Shown here in pieces: positions 38,098 through 52,961 of a DNA stretch of 64,000 nucleotides. The stretch spans positions 10,854,282-10,918,281 of the forward strand of contig NC_037257.1 of assembly GCF_000002425.4 (NCBI RefSeq), read 5' to 3'. The stretch's first letter is position 1, and the number at the start of each line of letters is the position of its first letter. A program made the translations under genes and the position numbers. Source of the stretch: Physcomitrium patens (lineage: Eukaryota; Streptophyta; Bryopsida; Funariales; Funariaceae). The notes beneath the pieces are model-generated. The model ran no database searches. It had not been told where the DNA came from and was given only the letters and a program-made list of their open reading frames with translations.

Positions 38098-38685
38098 TGT
38101 AAAGGACATGAATTACAAATAATAAAGTCTTCAATATATTTTTGTAACACTAGAAAAGAATAGAAATTTATTCAAAAATAATATAATATTAGAACTATAT
38201 TGGCTATTCCAAAAGAGAAGAAGACTAAAGACTATTAAAATTAGACTAAGAACAAAAGAAAAATTGACAAGAGTAAAGAAGGTTTTATTCTTGCTTCCAT
38301 ATATACTATCTAATCAAGAGCTATGAAGTAACATTCTATAGGACTTCCGACGCATGTCTAATTTGCAAGATATGTGTCTAAATTGCAAGACAAGTTTCTT
38401 ACATATACACCACATGGCCAACTTATATGACAAGTTATTAACATGTACAATTTATAAAAATTATACAACTTATACTACAATTTTACCAATATAACTTGGT
38501 AGCCAAGTTTCCAACCTACCAATCAACTACAAATACGTGTAATGTCAAATTTGCATCTATGAAGCTTTTAAGAAGCTGTTCCACAAGATATTATAAAAAA
38601 TATCCCTATTTACCTTTTAACTAGTACTTCTTATCTAAATAATTATATATATTTGTAACAACAATATCTAGGATGTCAATGATTG
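38098..38685 (-). mobile_element. LTR copy, Gypsy family A (solo or truncated)
   Basis: It shares with the other family A copies a left end TGTAAAGGACATGAA, the stretch around TTGGCTATTCCAAAAG, GACAAGAGTAAAGAAGG, TATATATACTATCTAATC, and a decayed GAAGCTT pair towards the right end. No coding part of an element adjoins it. The right limit is approximate. Confidence 0.55.
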
Positions 38686-40644
38686 TCAATACAAGCACAT
38701 TCAATTCCTTGCTTTTGTTCTTCTTCTACAAATCTTATAGTTGATTAATTAATTGACAATATTTTGTCCTGCCTATTTTATAATTTTTTTTTTAAAAAAT
38801 TTATTTGATGAATCTCTTATTATTTTTCCAAATCTACCTTCAAACAAATTAACAAAGCAAGTAGTTTTTGTACTTGACTAATTTCTATGGCATAGTATAA
38901 ATTAGTTGTATTAAATTATTCATCTATATATTTCATATTCAAAGTGACATCTAGCCCATAAGTCTACTTAGTTATGTGCTTGATTAAGCACATAATCAAT
39001 TTATTAAAGATAGTAATTATTCAATTCTCTTATCATCAAAATTTATCAAGATCCACATCAATTTTTATAATATTTATTAATCATATATTGAATATTAAGA
39101 TATAATTTAATTATTTTTCCAAAAAAAAATCCAATTTGAATGAATATATTTTAAAAAATATTTCAGTTTTTATTTTTATTTTTTAAAAATATTAATGTAT
39201 AAAACTTAAATTAGTTTTTTTTGAATAATAATTATTTAAAATAAATAATAATATTTAAACATGTAAATATTATAATAGATAGTGAATAAAAGAAATATTT
39301 TTTTTATATTTTTTTATGAAAACTATATTATATTATATTATTTAATTTTACAAAGATATTTTTATTAATAATTTTATATTTTCAATATTTATATAGATTA
39401 AATTTATATTTTTAAAATTTTAAAATATATAAATAAATATATTTAATTTATATTTATATTATACTTCTAATAAATTCTATATAAAATTATAGAATATATA
39501 TTTTTATAATTATATATTATTTAATATTTAAAATTACTTATATAGTAAAATATGTTACAGTTACAGTTCTTAACATTTGATTCATAAATCTTATCTCATA
39601 TCTTTTAATAATAAAATTTAAAATATTAAAATTTTTAAAATGGTTTAATCTTTTTAAATTTATTATTTTATTTTTTAAAATTAAAATATTTTAAATATAA
39701 ATTTATGGAATAAATAAATATCATATTATATTATTTTATTTCTACAATTATCTATTATAAACTTATATTACTACAAAATTCTTAGAAATCTTTAAATTAT
39801 AAAAAAATTAATATAGCATATTGATTTTAAAAAAATTCAAGGTTTTTCAAAGTAAATTATCTTCTTTATTAATGTAAGAAATGTTTGTTTATTTGTGTTT
39901 ATTCATTCGAGCATTTTTATATTTGAGCATGCATCTATTGAGATTATATTATTTTTTAATATATTACAATAATTCAATTTAACATATTAAATTATTAACA
40001 AATATACTTCTAGTATTTTTGATAATAGAAAATGTATCCTCAAATATAATAAAGTAACACCAATTTGACAAAGATACAAAAAATCCCATGGATTTTTTTT
40101 ACTTTTTTTGTTTTCATACAAGGCCCAAATTTTGTGCCTTTATGATGTTACTTGTGGTTACATCTTGGCTTGACTTTTTGATATTTTGCTTTGCAAATTT
40201 TGCCTCATAGATTCTAAACATTTAAAAATTTCTTTCTTCAAATAGTATTTGAATACTTGACTAGTAAACATGCATGTAGATAACATCTCAAAAAACTCTC
40301 AAATTCTTACTATAGATTTAATTGCACAATTGAACCTCTTAAAACTAATTCTCAGCATGTCATTGGATTTTGGTTGGCTACTAGTTGCTACCTCTAGATC
40401 TCACAAGTAGTTACATTGTGAAGCTTTTATATGAACCAAGTCCAGTAGTCAAACAATTGAAGGGACCATACACTATCCTCAATGAAGACAATAATGATCA
40501 TATATACATCTTAAGCTTAAAATCCAGACTATACTATTTCACTTGGATGACAACAAAAATTTCCATCTTCTAAAGTTTTTTTTGGCTTTTGGTGCTTCTT
40601 ACATATAAAAAATGAATAAAGAGCACTAGATTGTGTATATCAAT
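38686..40644. other. Extremely AT-rich DNA
   Basis: About 2 kb, the most AT-rich part of the window, with many runs of A, T and TA. No open frame or repeat boundary of note. Probably long-decayed transposon sequence. Confidence 0.5.
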
Positions 40645-43600
40645 AATTCAAGGCTATTAAAATTTTAGGAACATGAACTTAATAAAAGTAATGAAACAAG
40701 TATAAAAAAATAGAAATAAAAAAGTATGTATATTAAAAAAAAACAAGAATGGCTATTGCCAAAAGATAAGGAAACTAGAAATCTTGATGCTAAACTACAA
40801 GCAAGAAAGGACTTGACAAGTGTGAAGATGGCTTTACTCTTGTCTCTATATATGCTATCTGTCTAAAATCTATGTGGCAATATTTTATAAGATCTCCAAA
40901 AACGTGTTGATTTTGCATGACACATATCTTAATTTATAAAGCAAGTTTTCTATATAGTTGCCACATAATTAACTTGTTTTGTAAGGTATTAATACATGTG
41001 GCACATAGATAGCTTTTTGACTAAGTTTCTAACCTACAAATCAACTACAAACATATGTAAAGTCAAAACAACATCTAAGAAGCTTCTAAGAAGTTTTTCT
41101 AGAAGGTATTATAAAATTAATCTACTTTTACCTAATTCTACCTACTTAGTTAATGATTATAGTAGGTATATATCCATGATATTATCCCCCCTTCTAGGAA
41201 CAAGTTCCACAAAGAACGGTGATCATATATTGAAGAAGTTTATGATGTAGTGAATTGTATTGCCACATACTCTGATCTTTGTTTCCTTCAACAGTAGTTC
41301 ATAGATCTTCTTAGCCATTGATAATGTCCTATTTCAAGGCAAGAAGAACACTCTATGATTTGATCATTGTTAAAACCTTCATAACTTCTTTCAAACAAAA
41401 CATTTACAATACCATCAGGAGTTGTGCTTACCTCTAATAAAATCACCATATATTTAGAGTCTTTTCCTAGGTTGTGATATAAAACACATTATATCTCGCC
41501 AACTATTCAAAGAAGAATACATCATTTTTGAAGGCCTTCATCCCTATTACGTCATGCTAAAGGTTGTATTAATTGTAATGTTTCATCTAGTAAGTCAGGA
41601 AATGATGGTTCTTGAGTTGAGTCCATCGATTGTTGGTTCTCTATCTCTTTGATGCCACAATTATATAAAAACTACAAACAAAGATGGGAAGTAGAATGCA
41701 ATCTTTCTTAATTTGTAATTCACTTATAGTAGAGGTTTATTATCCTTCATCTTAGTTTTGATGGATATTGTTGATAAAAAGCTTCCATCATCTATGTTGC
41801 ATTTGCAAGATTTTTTATTAACTCCCTTATGTGTTCACTAATATCATACCTGTGCTAATGGACAAGATATTCTAATTTATTTTGATGCCACTTTGAATCA
41901 AAAACTTCTTCTACTTCAAACTCTTTATTATTATCCACTTCTATAGGAGGATGTGGAATTAATCTTCTTCATAGTATGTTTATGGTCTTGTATGGTTTAA
42001 GAAGAGACACTTGGAAGACATGATGGATCTTCATTGACTCCAATAGATATAATCGACAAACAACTAAATTAATTTATCCACAAATAAAAAAAGATACAAG
42101 CCTGCAATAGTCTAACTTATCACAAGAACAAATAGACTTAATATTACGATGAAGTAATCATACTTTGTCACCTACATTGAATTGTGGTTATTTTTTTCAA
42201 TATCAAGTCATGGGTGTTAATCATAATTGGCAAAGAAAGATGTTTGTTGCATAGAAGAATGCATTGTATTATTATAAGCAAACTCTAGTAATTACAAGAA
42301 GGTTCTTTAATCATCTTATTGATAATTCATGGCAAACCTTGAGTATTGCTTCAAAAGTTAGTTTATGCACTCTGTTTGTCCATCAATTTGAGGATGAAAG
42401 GCCAAAAAAATCTTTAAGTCTATCTTTAAAATCTTAAAAAGAGTTTTCTAAAATCTTAATACAAATTGAGTCCCTTTATCCAATATAATATCTTTCGGTA
42501 ATCCATGATACCGATAGATATTGTTAAAAAAAAGCTTGGTAGTTTCTTCACTTGTGATAGATTTTGTGTATGGTACAAAATGTGCGAATTTTATAAAATG
42601 ATCTATTATCACAAATATAGAATTATACAAGCCTAAGATTAGAAGATTTGTACTAAAATCTATAGAAATAGAAGACCATAGTTGTTCAAGAATAGGTAAT
42701 GGTTAAAGAAGTTTATAAGATTGATAACTAGGAGTTTTTGACTTTGAACAAATGTCATATGATTGAACAAAGTCTTTTATAGCCTTCTACATTTGCGGCC
42801 ACCAAAAATCTCTCGATATTAGCTCCAAAGTCTTATTGTATCAAAAATATCTTGTCGCTAAAAAGTTGTGATGTGCTTAAAAAATACGTAAACGTGCTTC
42901 TCTTTTTGGAACATATAGACATCTTTGAAAATAAAGTAAGTTATTCTTGAATTAAAACTTTAAAGTATCACAAGACTTAGAAGAAATATCCTTGATATCA
43001 TGAATAAGAAGATCAAAAGACATATTTATTTGAATTTGTTTGAGATAAGTTGAATCAATAGTTAATATTGATTTTACTATTCAAAGATGAAATTATTTTG
43101 GCTTAAATAAAATTATCCTTTGTTGATCAAAAGGTGCATCTCTTTCTTTAGGTGTAAGATAAAAACATCTAAAAAGGGCATCAAACAAACCTTGTTGTTT
43201 TTTTGGCCGATATGTCATATTGAACTTGAATATTGACGTAGACATATTCTAACAAGCCTGGTAACAATTCAAAATACGTGTTGACATGAAATACTTGAAG
43301 TTTTTGTGATCCGTATATATAGTGACTAGATTGGATGTGCCTTCTAGATAATGATGCCATTTTTGAAAAGAAGCCACAATTACAAAAAATTCTTTATCGT
43401 ATATCTTATAATTAATCTTGACTGCTAAAAATTTCTATGAATGAAAAGCTACTAGGTGAATTTTATCATCTATTCCCATTTGTGATAATATAGCATCCAA
43501 AGCAAAGTCTGATGTGTTTATTTTCATAAAGAATGTCTTGAAGAAGTCAACACAATACAAGATTGGTGTAGAAAGAAAGGTTATCTTTAAAGCTTCAAAT

Positions 43601-44248
43601 GTTGCTTCTGTTTCTTGATTCCATTGAAGTTTGCCTTTACAAGTCAAATATGTAAGTAGAGCTGCAACTTGAAAAAAGTCCTTAATGAAAATCTAATAGT
43701 AGTTGGCAAATCCTAAAAAACATTGGACATCTCATACCATTTTTGAAATCTTCCAATCTATAATAATTTGAACTTTCTTAAGATCTATCATAAGTCTATT
43801 ATTTGAAATAACGTAATCTAAGAAATCAACTTGAGTAGTATAGAATATACACTTTTCTATCTTAATATAGAATCCCACATCTCTTAATTTTTGTGATATA
43901 TAATAAATATAAAATTTATATTATATTTTTATTTTTAGAATATATTAATATTAAATAATATAGATATGTCTAAATAATAGACCACAAAATCATCCAAAAA
44001 TTCTTCAAAAACATCATTCATAAGCTGTTGGTGCATTTGTAAGTCTAAAAGGCATGACATTATATTCATAATATTTGTACTTGGTTTAAAATGCATTCTT
44101 CTATTTATCTCTTTCTTTGATGCATACTAGAATGTATACTCCTTGTAGATCTATTTTTTTTTTTATTGATTTTAGCTTAATTCAACTGATCAAAAAGTCC
44201 AAATATTAAAGGTAGTGGATATCTCTTCTTGATAGTAATCTTATTGAG

Positions 44249-44694
44249 TGTTAAGGATATAGTCCTTAGAACCTTGTAGAAACAAGTTTCTAGAACCTTC
44301 TAGAGACAAGCTTCTAGAACCTTCTAGAAGCAAGTCTCTGGAACCTTCTAGAAGCTTCTTAGTTAGTAGAAGATGTTAGGGACATAGTCCTTAGAACCTT
44401 CTAGAGATAAGTTTTTAGAACCTTCTAGAGATAAGTTTCTAGAACCTTCTAGAAGTAAGTCTCTGGAACCTTCTAGAAGCTTCCTAGTTAGTAGAAGTTG
44501 CTTGAAAAGCTTCCTAAATAGGAGTATATATTGGAATCAAGGCTAAAGAGTTCTTCAGTCTCGACAATACATCTCTTGGAGCTCTAGCTCACCTCTCTGG
44601 TGTTGTTCTTGTATTCATCTGATTAATCTAGTTCTTGCCAGTTCTTCTTGAACTTCTTGTTAGATCTCAAGTCTGTATTTCTGTGTCCGTGATA
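44249..44694 (+). repeat. 5' LTR of the nested Gypsy element, heat-shock-element rich
   Basis: Starts TG; 446 bases. Contains perfect four-unit heat-shock elements (GGAACCTTCTAGAAGCTTC) at 44340-44358 and 44465-44483 plus several more contiguous nGAAn/nTTCn runs, and a TATA-like GTATATATTGG near 44525. It has two more 24-base units than the 3' LTR. Confidence 0.93.
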
Positions 44695-47600
44695 GTTTGT
44701 CGAGACTTCACTCACCTCAGATATCAAAGCTAGTTTCTTCTTTGTTAGAGTGTGGATTACCCCTCTGCTTGGAAGTGTACTAGCATTTTAGAGGTTGCGG
44801 ATTATCCTCCTCTAAATTGATACTTCTTTTGTTACAATATTGGAGTCTTATTCTTCTTGAAAAGAGTGGATTATCCCTTTTCTTGAAGCTTTTAAGGCAT
44901 TTTAGAGGTTGCGGAGTACCCTCCTCTAAACCAATATTGTCTTCTTGTAGAGTCATTTCTGTCCTTCTCTTAGAATGGCCGGGAGCCAAAACATTAGTAT
45001 GACGAAAAGTTCAGAGTCCAAGTTAGATGCTATCATGAATGCCCTCGCTATGTTATCGCAAAGAACTGCAGAGATTGAAGGAGTTATGGCAAGGCTTCAT
45101 AATGATGGAGCATCTGGGATGGCATAATCTAAGTTGCACCAACCTCAAATTTCTGTACTTGGAGAAGCAACTTTGCCTCAGGTTCGACAAGCACCACTGG
45201 TTCTACAACATAAGGAGCCCCAAGTTAGCCTTCCGGACAAGTTCGATGTTACGCGTTCCAAGTTTTGAGGATTCACCAACTAAATCAGGTTGATAACAGT
45301 TTTACAGCCCGAACGCTATCCAACGGAGGAGTCACGTGTTGGGCTTATTGGAACCTAACTTACAAGACAAGCTCTATCATGGTTTGCTCCTTTGTTTGTG
45401 AAACGATCGTCCATACTAAAAAACTTTGAAACCTTTTTGGAAGCGTTTGCGGAAGCATTTGGTGAACACGACAAGGTTCGATGGGCTACAACAAAGATCC
45501 GGTCACTACGACAAGGGATGCGTTCTACATCAATCTATGCATCGGACTTCAGGCAATTAGCATGCGACATCAATTGGGACGAAGAAGCATTGATGAGTCA
45601 ATTCTATTGGGGTTTAAGGGACGATGTGAAAGATTTGCTGTTAACTCTTCCTCATCCGCAAACGCTCAACAAAGCTATTAGCCAAGCTGTGAAGTGCGAT
45701 AACCGCCTATTCCAACGTCGCGAAGACCAACGTTCAAGACAACATACGGTTCGTCACATCCCAACTATGTCGGCAAGCAGCATGAATTCACATTCAGAGG
45801 TAGAAGACATGCAAATTGATGCGGTACGTGTCAAATCTCTTACTCTAGAAGAAAAAAAGCGGCGTATGGAAGAAGGTCTATGCTTGTATTGCGGTGAAGA
45901 AGGCCACAAAGTTGGAAACTGTCCCAAGAAGCAAAATCGATGTATTATCAAGACTAGGGGCATGTTTATTCAGGAAAACGAGGATGCCCAGCCACAATAG
46001 GAACCGTGCGGTTGGACAGTGAAATATCGCAACAACAACCAAGTTCCTTTCTTTCCGCTCAACCTACCCTTTGTTTTACAATCCCTTTGCTTATTGGCCT
46101 TCAGAAACTGAGAACTTTAGCATTATTAGATTCAAGAGCATCTGCTTGTTTCTTAGACGAAGAAGTTGCGAAGCGTCATAAGATCCCTTTAGTACAAAAA
46201 TCCAAACCTATTCACGTTGAGGTCATAGATGGACGACCTTTATTGTCTGATAGTGTCACCCATGAATCAGAACCTATAGAAGTGATGTTTAAGGGCCATA
46301 ATAGTCATATTATTTTCAATATTATTAGAACTCCATCAAATCCTATTATTCTTGGTCTTTCTTGGTTGGAAAAGCATAACCCATCCATAGATTGGAAGTT
46401 GCAAAAGATAACCTTTCCCACAAAACCACCCAAAAGCAAGCCTAATAGAAAACCCCGAATATAGAAATCCTTATTTATTGGAGCAAGAGCTTTTATAAGA
46501 TCGTCCAAAGAAGGCACACCGTTTCTCATTTATGCGACTCCAACTACCGAGGTGAAGATCTCGACAGCAAGTATACCGGAGCAATATAAGGATTTTAAAG
46601 ACGTATTTCAGAAGAAAAATGCCGACATGCTACTGGAACACAGACCATATGATTTCGCCATAGACTTGTAGGAAGGAGCACAACCGCCTTTTGGTCCAAT
46701 CTACAATCTATCGCAGACGGAATTGGCGGAGTTGCGGAAGTACATCGACGAGAATCTAGCCAAGAACTTCATCCGTCATTCAAAATCGTCAACTGGAGCA
46801 CCCATCTTATTTGTGAAAAAGAAAGATGGCTCATTACGGATGTGAGTGGACTATCGAGGCCTCAACAAGATAATAAAAAAGAATCGTTATCCATTATCCT
46901 TGATTTTTGGTCTTTTAGAACAACTTGGACGTGCAAGGATCTTTACAAAAATTGATCTAAGGGGAGCTTACAACCTCGTACGAATCAAGGAAGGAAATAA
47001 GTGGAAGACAGCGTTTCGTACAAGGTATGGCCATTTTGAGTATAATATCATGCCCTTTGGTCTTATCAATGCTCCAACGGTCTTTCAAAATATGATGAAT
47101 GACATTTTTCGAGAGCACCTTGATGATTTTGTTATCATCTATTTGGATGATATTTTGATATTCTCCAAAAATGAAGAAGAGCATGAAAAACACGTTCGTT
47201 TGGTCTTGGAGAAACTACGTGAGCGAGGACTATATGCCAAGTTGGAGAAGTGTTTATTTCACTAAATAGAGATGGAGTTTTTGGAATTTGTTGCGACTAC
47301 GGAAGGCTTGAAGATGGACCCCAAGAAGGTGGAAGCAATCGTGTCTTGGGAGGTTCTGAAGACGGTTAGAGACGTACAATATTTTCTTCGTTTTGCTAAC
47401 TTCTATCGAATCTTTATCAAAAATTACTCTCAAGTTGCTACTCCTCTCACTCGGTTGACATGCAGGGATAAGCTGGAATGGGGACCTCTAGCAGAGAAGG
47501 CGTTTCAAGGCCTGAAGACCGCATTTACTACAGCTCCAAACTTGGTACATCCAGACTTTACAAAGGCCTTTTATTTAGAAACTGATGCTTTGGATTTTGC

Positions 47601-50014
47601 TTTAGGAGCTGTACTTGCATAAATGGGAGAAGACAAGAAGCTCCATCCGGTTGCATTCTATTCTCGAAAGTTCTTTGCTGCTGAAATCACTTATGAGATC
47701 CACGATAAGGAACTTCTTGCTATAGTGGATTCTTTCCAAGAATGGTGTCACTTTCTTGAAGGAGCTGCACATCTAGTGACTGTATATACAGATCATAAGA
47801 ATTTGGAGTATTTTATATCGGCTCGAGTTCTAAATCGACGTTAAGCTCGGTGGAGTATGTTACTATCTAGGTTCGATTTTGTTATCACTTATCGACCTGG
47901 AAAGCAGCAAGGCCTATCTGATGCCTTATCGAAGAGATCGTATCTTGTACCAAAGGCTGGAGAAGTAGCATTTGATCAACAATGCACGACATTATTGAAG
48001 CCAGAGCAATTTTAGCTTTGCGCTACTATTTTGCCAATTGATGCTGACTTCCTGAATCAGGTACGTGCCGTGACCATTGAAAATTCAGTAGCCATTGATA
48101 TTAAGCAGCGTGCCAATGACGACAAGTTCAAGGTGGAGGGAGATCTTTTATACTTTGAGGAGCGGTTATATATCCCAAAAGGACCAGCACGACTCCGAGT
48201 TCTTCAATCTCGCCACGATTTTCCAACTGCGAGACATTTTGGATTCAACAAGACCTTGGAGCTTATTTCTCGAGATTTTTGGTGGCCCCAAATGTGGAAG
48301 GATGTGAAAGATTTTGTCCTCTCCTACGACATCTGTTCAAGATCCAAGAATCCTCGACATCGCCCATATAGACTCCTACAGCCATTGTCGATTCCACGTC
48401 GATCATGGTCTTCAATTTCCATGGACTTCATCACGGACCTGCCATCATCGAACTCATTTGACAGCATCTTTGTCGTGGTAGATCGGCTTACAAAAATGGC
48501 GCACTTTGTCCCTTGCAATAAAACATCGTCCAGTGAAGTTACAGCAAGATTCTTTCTCGATAATGTGTATCGTTATCATGGACTACCAGATGATATCATA
48601 TCAGATCGAGGAACCCAGTTCGTATCAAAGTTTTGGAGATCTCTCTTTGAGATACTTAAGGTGGATATCAAGCTTTCTTCGGCTTTTCATCCTCAAACTG
48701 ACGGCCAAACGGAACGGGTGAACCAAGTCTTGGAACAATACTTACAATGCAGCATCAACTATCAGCAAGATAATTGGACCACATATCTGTCGCTAGCCGA
48801 GTTTACATATAATAACACCCTCCATGCGTCGACTCAATACACACTATTCTTTTCCAACTATGGGTATCATCCGAAGCTTGATTTATTGAGTCCATCAACA
48901 AATAACAATCCAGCAGCTGAAGGATTTGCAAAACAACTATCAAAGCTTCAAAATACGTTGAAGCTTCAATTACAATCCGCTCAAGAATCCTACAAGGCGT
49001 CTGTAGATAGATTTTGGAATCAAGCACCTACTTTCAAAATTGGAGATAAAGCATGGCTTCTTCGATGGAATATCAAGACCAAGCGACCATGTGATAAGTT
49101 GGACTATCAAAGATTGGGACCATTTATCATCCAGAAGCAAATCAATCCAATGGCGTACCGTCTGGAATTATCGGCTTCTATGAAGGTACATCCAGTCTTT
49201 CATGTTTCTCTGTTGGAGCCTTATCGAGAGTCGTCTTTTCCTAGAAGAGTGTAATGTCCGCCACCTAGTATTGAGATTGAGAACCACGAGGAATACGAGG
49301 TTGAAAAGGTACTGGGTTCATAGCGAAGGTGGGGCAAGTTGGAGTATCTTGTTCAGTGGTGCGGCTACGACATTAATGAGCGAACGTGGGAGCTAGCTAA
49401 AAATCTCGCCAATGCGCCGCAAAAGGTACAAGAGTTTCATCAACAACATCCTCATAAACCTAAGTCGGTTCGACGATAGCTTCTTTCTGAAGCTTGCTCA
49501 CCCAAGAATATAAGAAAAGGGGAGAGCACCACCAAAATTCGTAGTTGATGTAGTTATTTTCTCCAAGATAAAATAGAATTTTTTCAGTAGCCATAGTTTG
49601 GTCTTCTGATATGGATAGCCAAGAGATACATACTATGCCAGTCAGATTATCTCAACGAACTAGCTCACGAAGGTGACCCCGAGATGAAGAACCACCTGCA
49701 CCATGACGACGACGGAGGATACCAAGTAATCGATCACTGGTGATTGTATTTGAGTCCGAGCCTGCTTACGATGGTCAACCAAAAGGCATATTTGCAGGAC
49801 AATTTCACAATGAAGACACGGAAGTTCATGCTTGGTCAGAAATTGAAAGAGTGGGCCACTACCATTGGCTTCAAGGGCCTATAAACCACTTACCTCGTGA
49901 ACAACAGTTGGAGTTCATAGCAGACGTTATACGACAGATCTTCATTTTTTTCAGTTGGTACTGATTGACAATAACATTGCTTCTCAGAGACCTCGAAGCT
50001 AAAGGAGGGGGTGA

Positions 50015-50412
50015 TGTTAGGGACATAGTCCTTAGAACCTTCTAGAGACAAGCTTCTAGAACCTTCTAGAAGCAAGTCTCTGGAACCTTCTAGAAGCTTC
50101 TTAGTTAGTAGAAGATGTTAGGGACATAGTCCTTAGAACCTTCTAGAGATAAGTTTCTAGAACCTTCTAGAAGTAAGTCTCTGGAACCTTCTAGAAGCTT
50201 CCTAGTTGGTAGAAGTTGCTTGAAAAGCTTCCTAAATAGGAGTATATATTGGAATCAAGGCTGAAGAGTTCTTCAGTCTCGACAACACATCTCTTGGAGC
50301 TCTAGCTCACCTCTTTGGTGTTGTTCTTGTATTCATCTGATTAATCTAGTTCTTGCCAGTTCTTCTTGAACTTCTTGTTAGATCTCAAGTCTGTATTTTT
50401 GTGTCTGTGACA
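50015..50412 (+). repeat. 3' LTR of the nested Gypsy element
   Basis: 398 bases, TG...CA ends. The same heat-shock-element pair is at 50082-50100 and 50183-50201. It matches the 5' LTR except for two missing 24-base units and about nine base changes, all transitions. Confidence 0.95.
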
Positions 50413-52961
50413 TTGAGTCCTTGATAATCAACACATATCCTTAATGATCCATCTTTTTTCTTTACAAATAAAATTAGAATTCTTACTGGAGATTTGAAAT
50501 GGCATATGAAGTGTTAGCTAGATTTTCTTTAATATATTCGTTGAATTCAACCAATTCATTTTGTGATAAATTATAGATTGGTTCAAATGGTGGTTGTACT
50601 CTTTCTTAAAGGTCAATTGAGTAGTCATAGAGATGATATTTTGGAAGAGTATCTACATTCTTTTTTTTAAATATATGTTGAAATTTTTGATGTTGGCTTG
50701 GAATGCTATTTGAAATCTTTGTATTATTAGAAATGGATGTGGCATAAATGACACAAGGTGATCCTTCTTTTAGAACATTCAAGAAAGTTCTTACACCTAC
50801 AAACACAAGTTTAATTATACTAGCCTTGTAATTTTTTACTTGATTAATTACATTCTTAGTTATATTTTTAGAAAAATTGAGAGTACAAGAAATCCAATCT
50901 ACTGAAGGGTTGTATTTTACTAACCATAATAAGCTTAAAATGATTAGATTAGAAGGAGATTTAATAATATTAAATACCACAAAGCTATTATGACCATTAA
51001 TTATTACTTCTATGGGAAGAATTTTGTGATTAACACCTCTAGAAGACAATAGACGACCATCTTTGATTTCTACATGAACATATTTAGTTTTCTTCATTTA
51101 AGATATGGTAAGTTTTTTAGCAAATTTTTCATTTAAGAAACATGCTAAGGCTTCTGAATTTAACAAAGTAGAGGCTTTTTAATATTTAGGTCTTAAAATA
51201 ATATTTAATATAAAAGAAGGAGAGGATTTTGAAGAGAGAATAGGACTTTTATTAGGTATTGTACAAGGTTTCATCCGCACGATCCCTATTCTAGCTGGAT
51301 AAACTTATTTTCTAATATATTATCTTCTTTGATATTCATACTCCTTATTTTATAATTGCGTGGCTTTTTTGGACAATGTTGAATAGTGTGCTTAGATTCT
51401 TCATAATATAAGTACAATCCTTTATAACAACAACAAGTCTTTTCATGTTTAGTAAGATGTTTGAAACGTACTACATGAATTTACATATCTTCTACTTTTG
51501 AATATATGTATTTAAGATGCGTTGGTGTTACCAATGAATTATAGTAATATTGAGGCGCACTTCTCCAACTCTCAAATTAAATTTCAAAAAGTCAATTGTC
51601 ACACTTTATAGCAAATCAATTGCTTGAATTAATTTTTAAGGATCAAGTAAGTTGAGCATTAATTTCTTTACCTCATATTATAATCCATAGAAAAATTGGC
51701 TAATAAGAACAACATTATCTCACTTCATATTAATTGCAAGTTATTAAAATTATAAACCATGTAATATTACAAATTGATTGTCTTGTCTCAAAATATAGAT
51801 CTTGTTGGTTGCAACACAAGTTGCATCATATTCTTCATACATGGATCAAAACTTTGCCAAAAAGCCTCCAAATTATTCAATATTAGATCTTGTCATTCAA
51901 GAAAAGATGAAAATCATAATGCTGAACTTGAAAGAAGTATACCAATGAATCTAACTTGTAATCCTAGAGTTGGATAACTTGAGAGTTGAAGTTCAATCAC
52001 AAGTTGTATTTGATTGATAAATCCTTGAAACTTGGATCTTATGCCATCAAACTTCTCAATTAGGGTAATTCTTAGTTTTTTTATACTGGAAAGATGTTCT
52101 ATTGTAAGAGAAGGGACATGATTTGGTACAGATATTGAAGCACCTCCCATCATATCTATATCTTTATTTCTTGCCATTCTTGTTACTTTTTGTGGTGATA
52201 AACTGAGTTGATGCATTGCAATCATTAACTCACTCAATTGCTTTTGCATTTGTGCCATTGCACTTTTCATTTCAATAAGCTCTATTATGATAATACTTAG
52301 AAAAAAAAATATCTAATTTTGCTCAAGGTCTGTAGAAGAGAAGATTAGACATCAAAGAAGATACTAAGAATAATATTAGTTTAAAAGAGGGTAATCCACA
52401 ACTTTTAATATGCTTATGTCTTATCAAGAGAAATGGATAATCTACTTTTAATCAAAAAAAGACAAAGCTTTGATATTATAAGTGTACTCTTGTCAATCTA
52501 TCAGGGACAAGAACTTGATGAAAGTAAATAAATAAGTATAACAAAATATAAATAAAGAAATATATATATTAAAAGGAAACTGGAATGATTATTGCCAAAA
52601 GACAAAAAAACTAGAAACTCTTGAATCTAAACTAGAAGCAAGAAAGGACTTGACAAGAGTGAAGAAGGCTTCATTTTTGCTTCTATATATACTATCTATT
52701 TAAAATCTATGTGGCAACATTCTATAGGACTTCCAAAAATGTGTTGTCTTTGTATGATATATATCTTGACTTATAAGGTAAGTTTTCTATATGGTCGCCA
52801 CATAGTTAGCTTGTTCTGCAAGCTATTAATATATGTAGTACATGGATAGCTTGTTGACCAAGTTTCTAACCTACCAATCAACTACAAACACATGTATAGT
52901 CAAAAAAATGTCTAACAAGCTTCTAAGAAGCTTTTTTAGAAGATATTATGAAATTAATATG

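Larger units (their letters stand above)
44249..50412 (+). mobile_element. Younger chromodomain Gypsy (chromovirus) element nested in the old one
   Basis: About 6.16 kb, bounded by LTRs at 44249-44694 and 50015-50412. The 5-bp target duplication TTGAG is present at 44244-44248 and 50413-50417. In order: gag with a CCHC knuckle (CLYCGEEGHKVGNCPKK, 45392-46000), protease (46006-46464), reverse transcriptase (46846-47265; [15 protein letters not shown]), RNase H (to 47844), integrase (48031-49254) and a chromodomain (about 49290-49480; LEYLVQWCGYDIN). A purine tract GGAGGGGGTGA precedes the 3' LTR. The LTRs differ by about nine transitions over 398 aligned bases, so it is recent relative to its host element. 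The coding part is nearly full length but broken, with roughly half a dozen to ten breaks. Confidence 0.93.

Noticed and set aside
49740-49964. Small open frame between the chromodomain and the 3' LTR of the young Gypsy element
   Set aside because: Could be an extra element gene, but it is short and I recognise no family; kept as part of the element.
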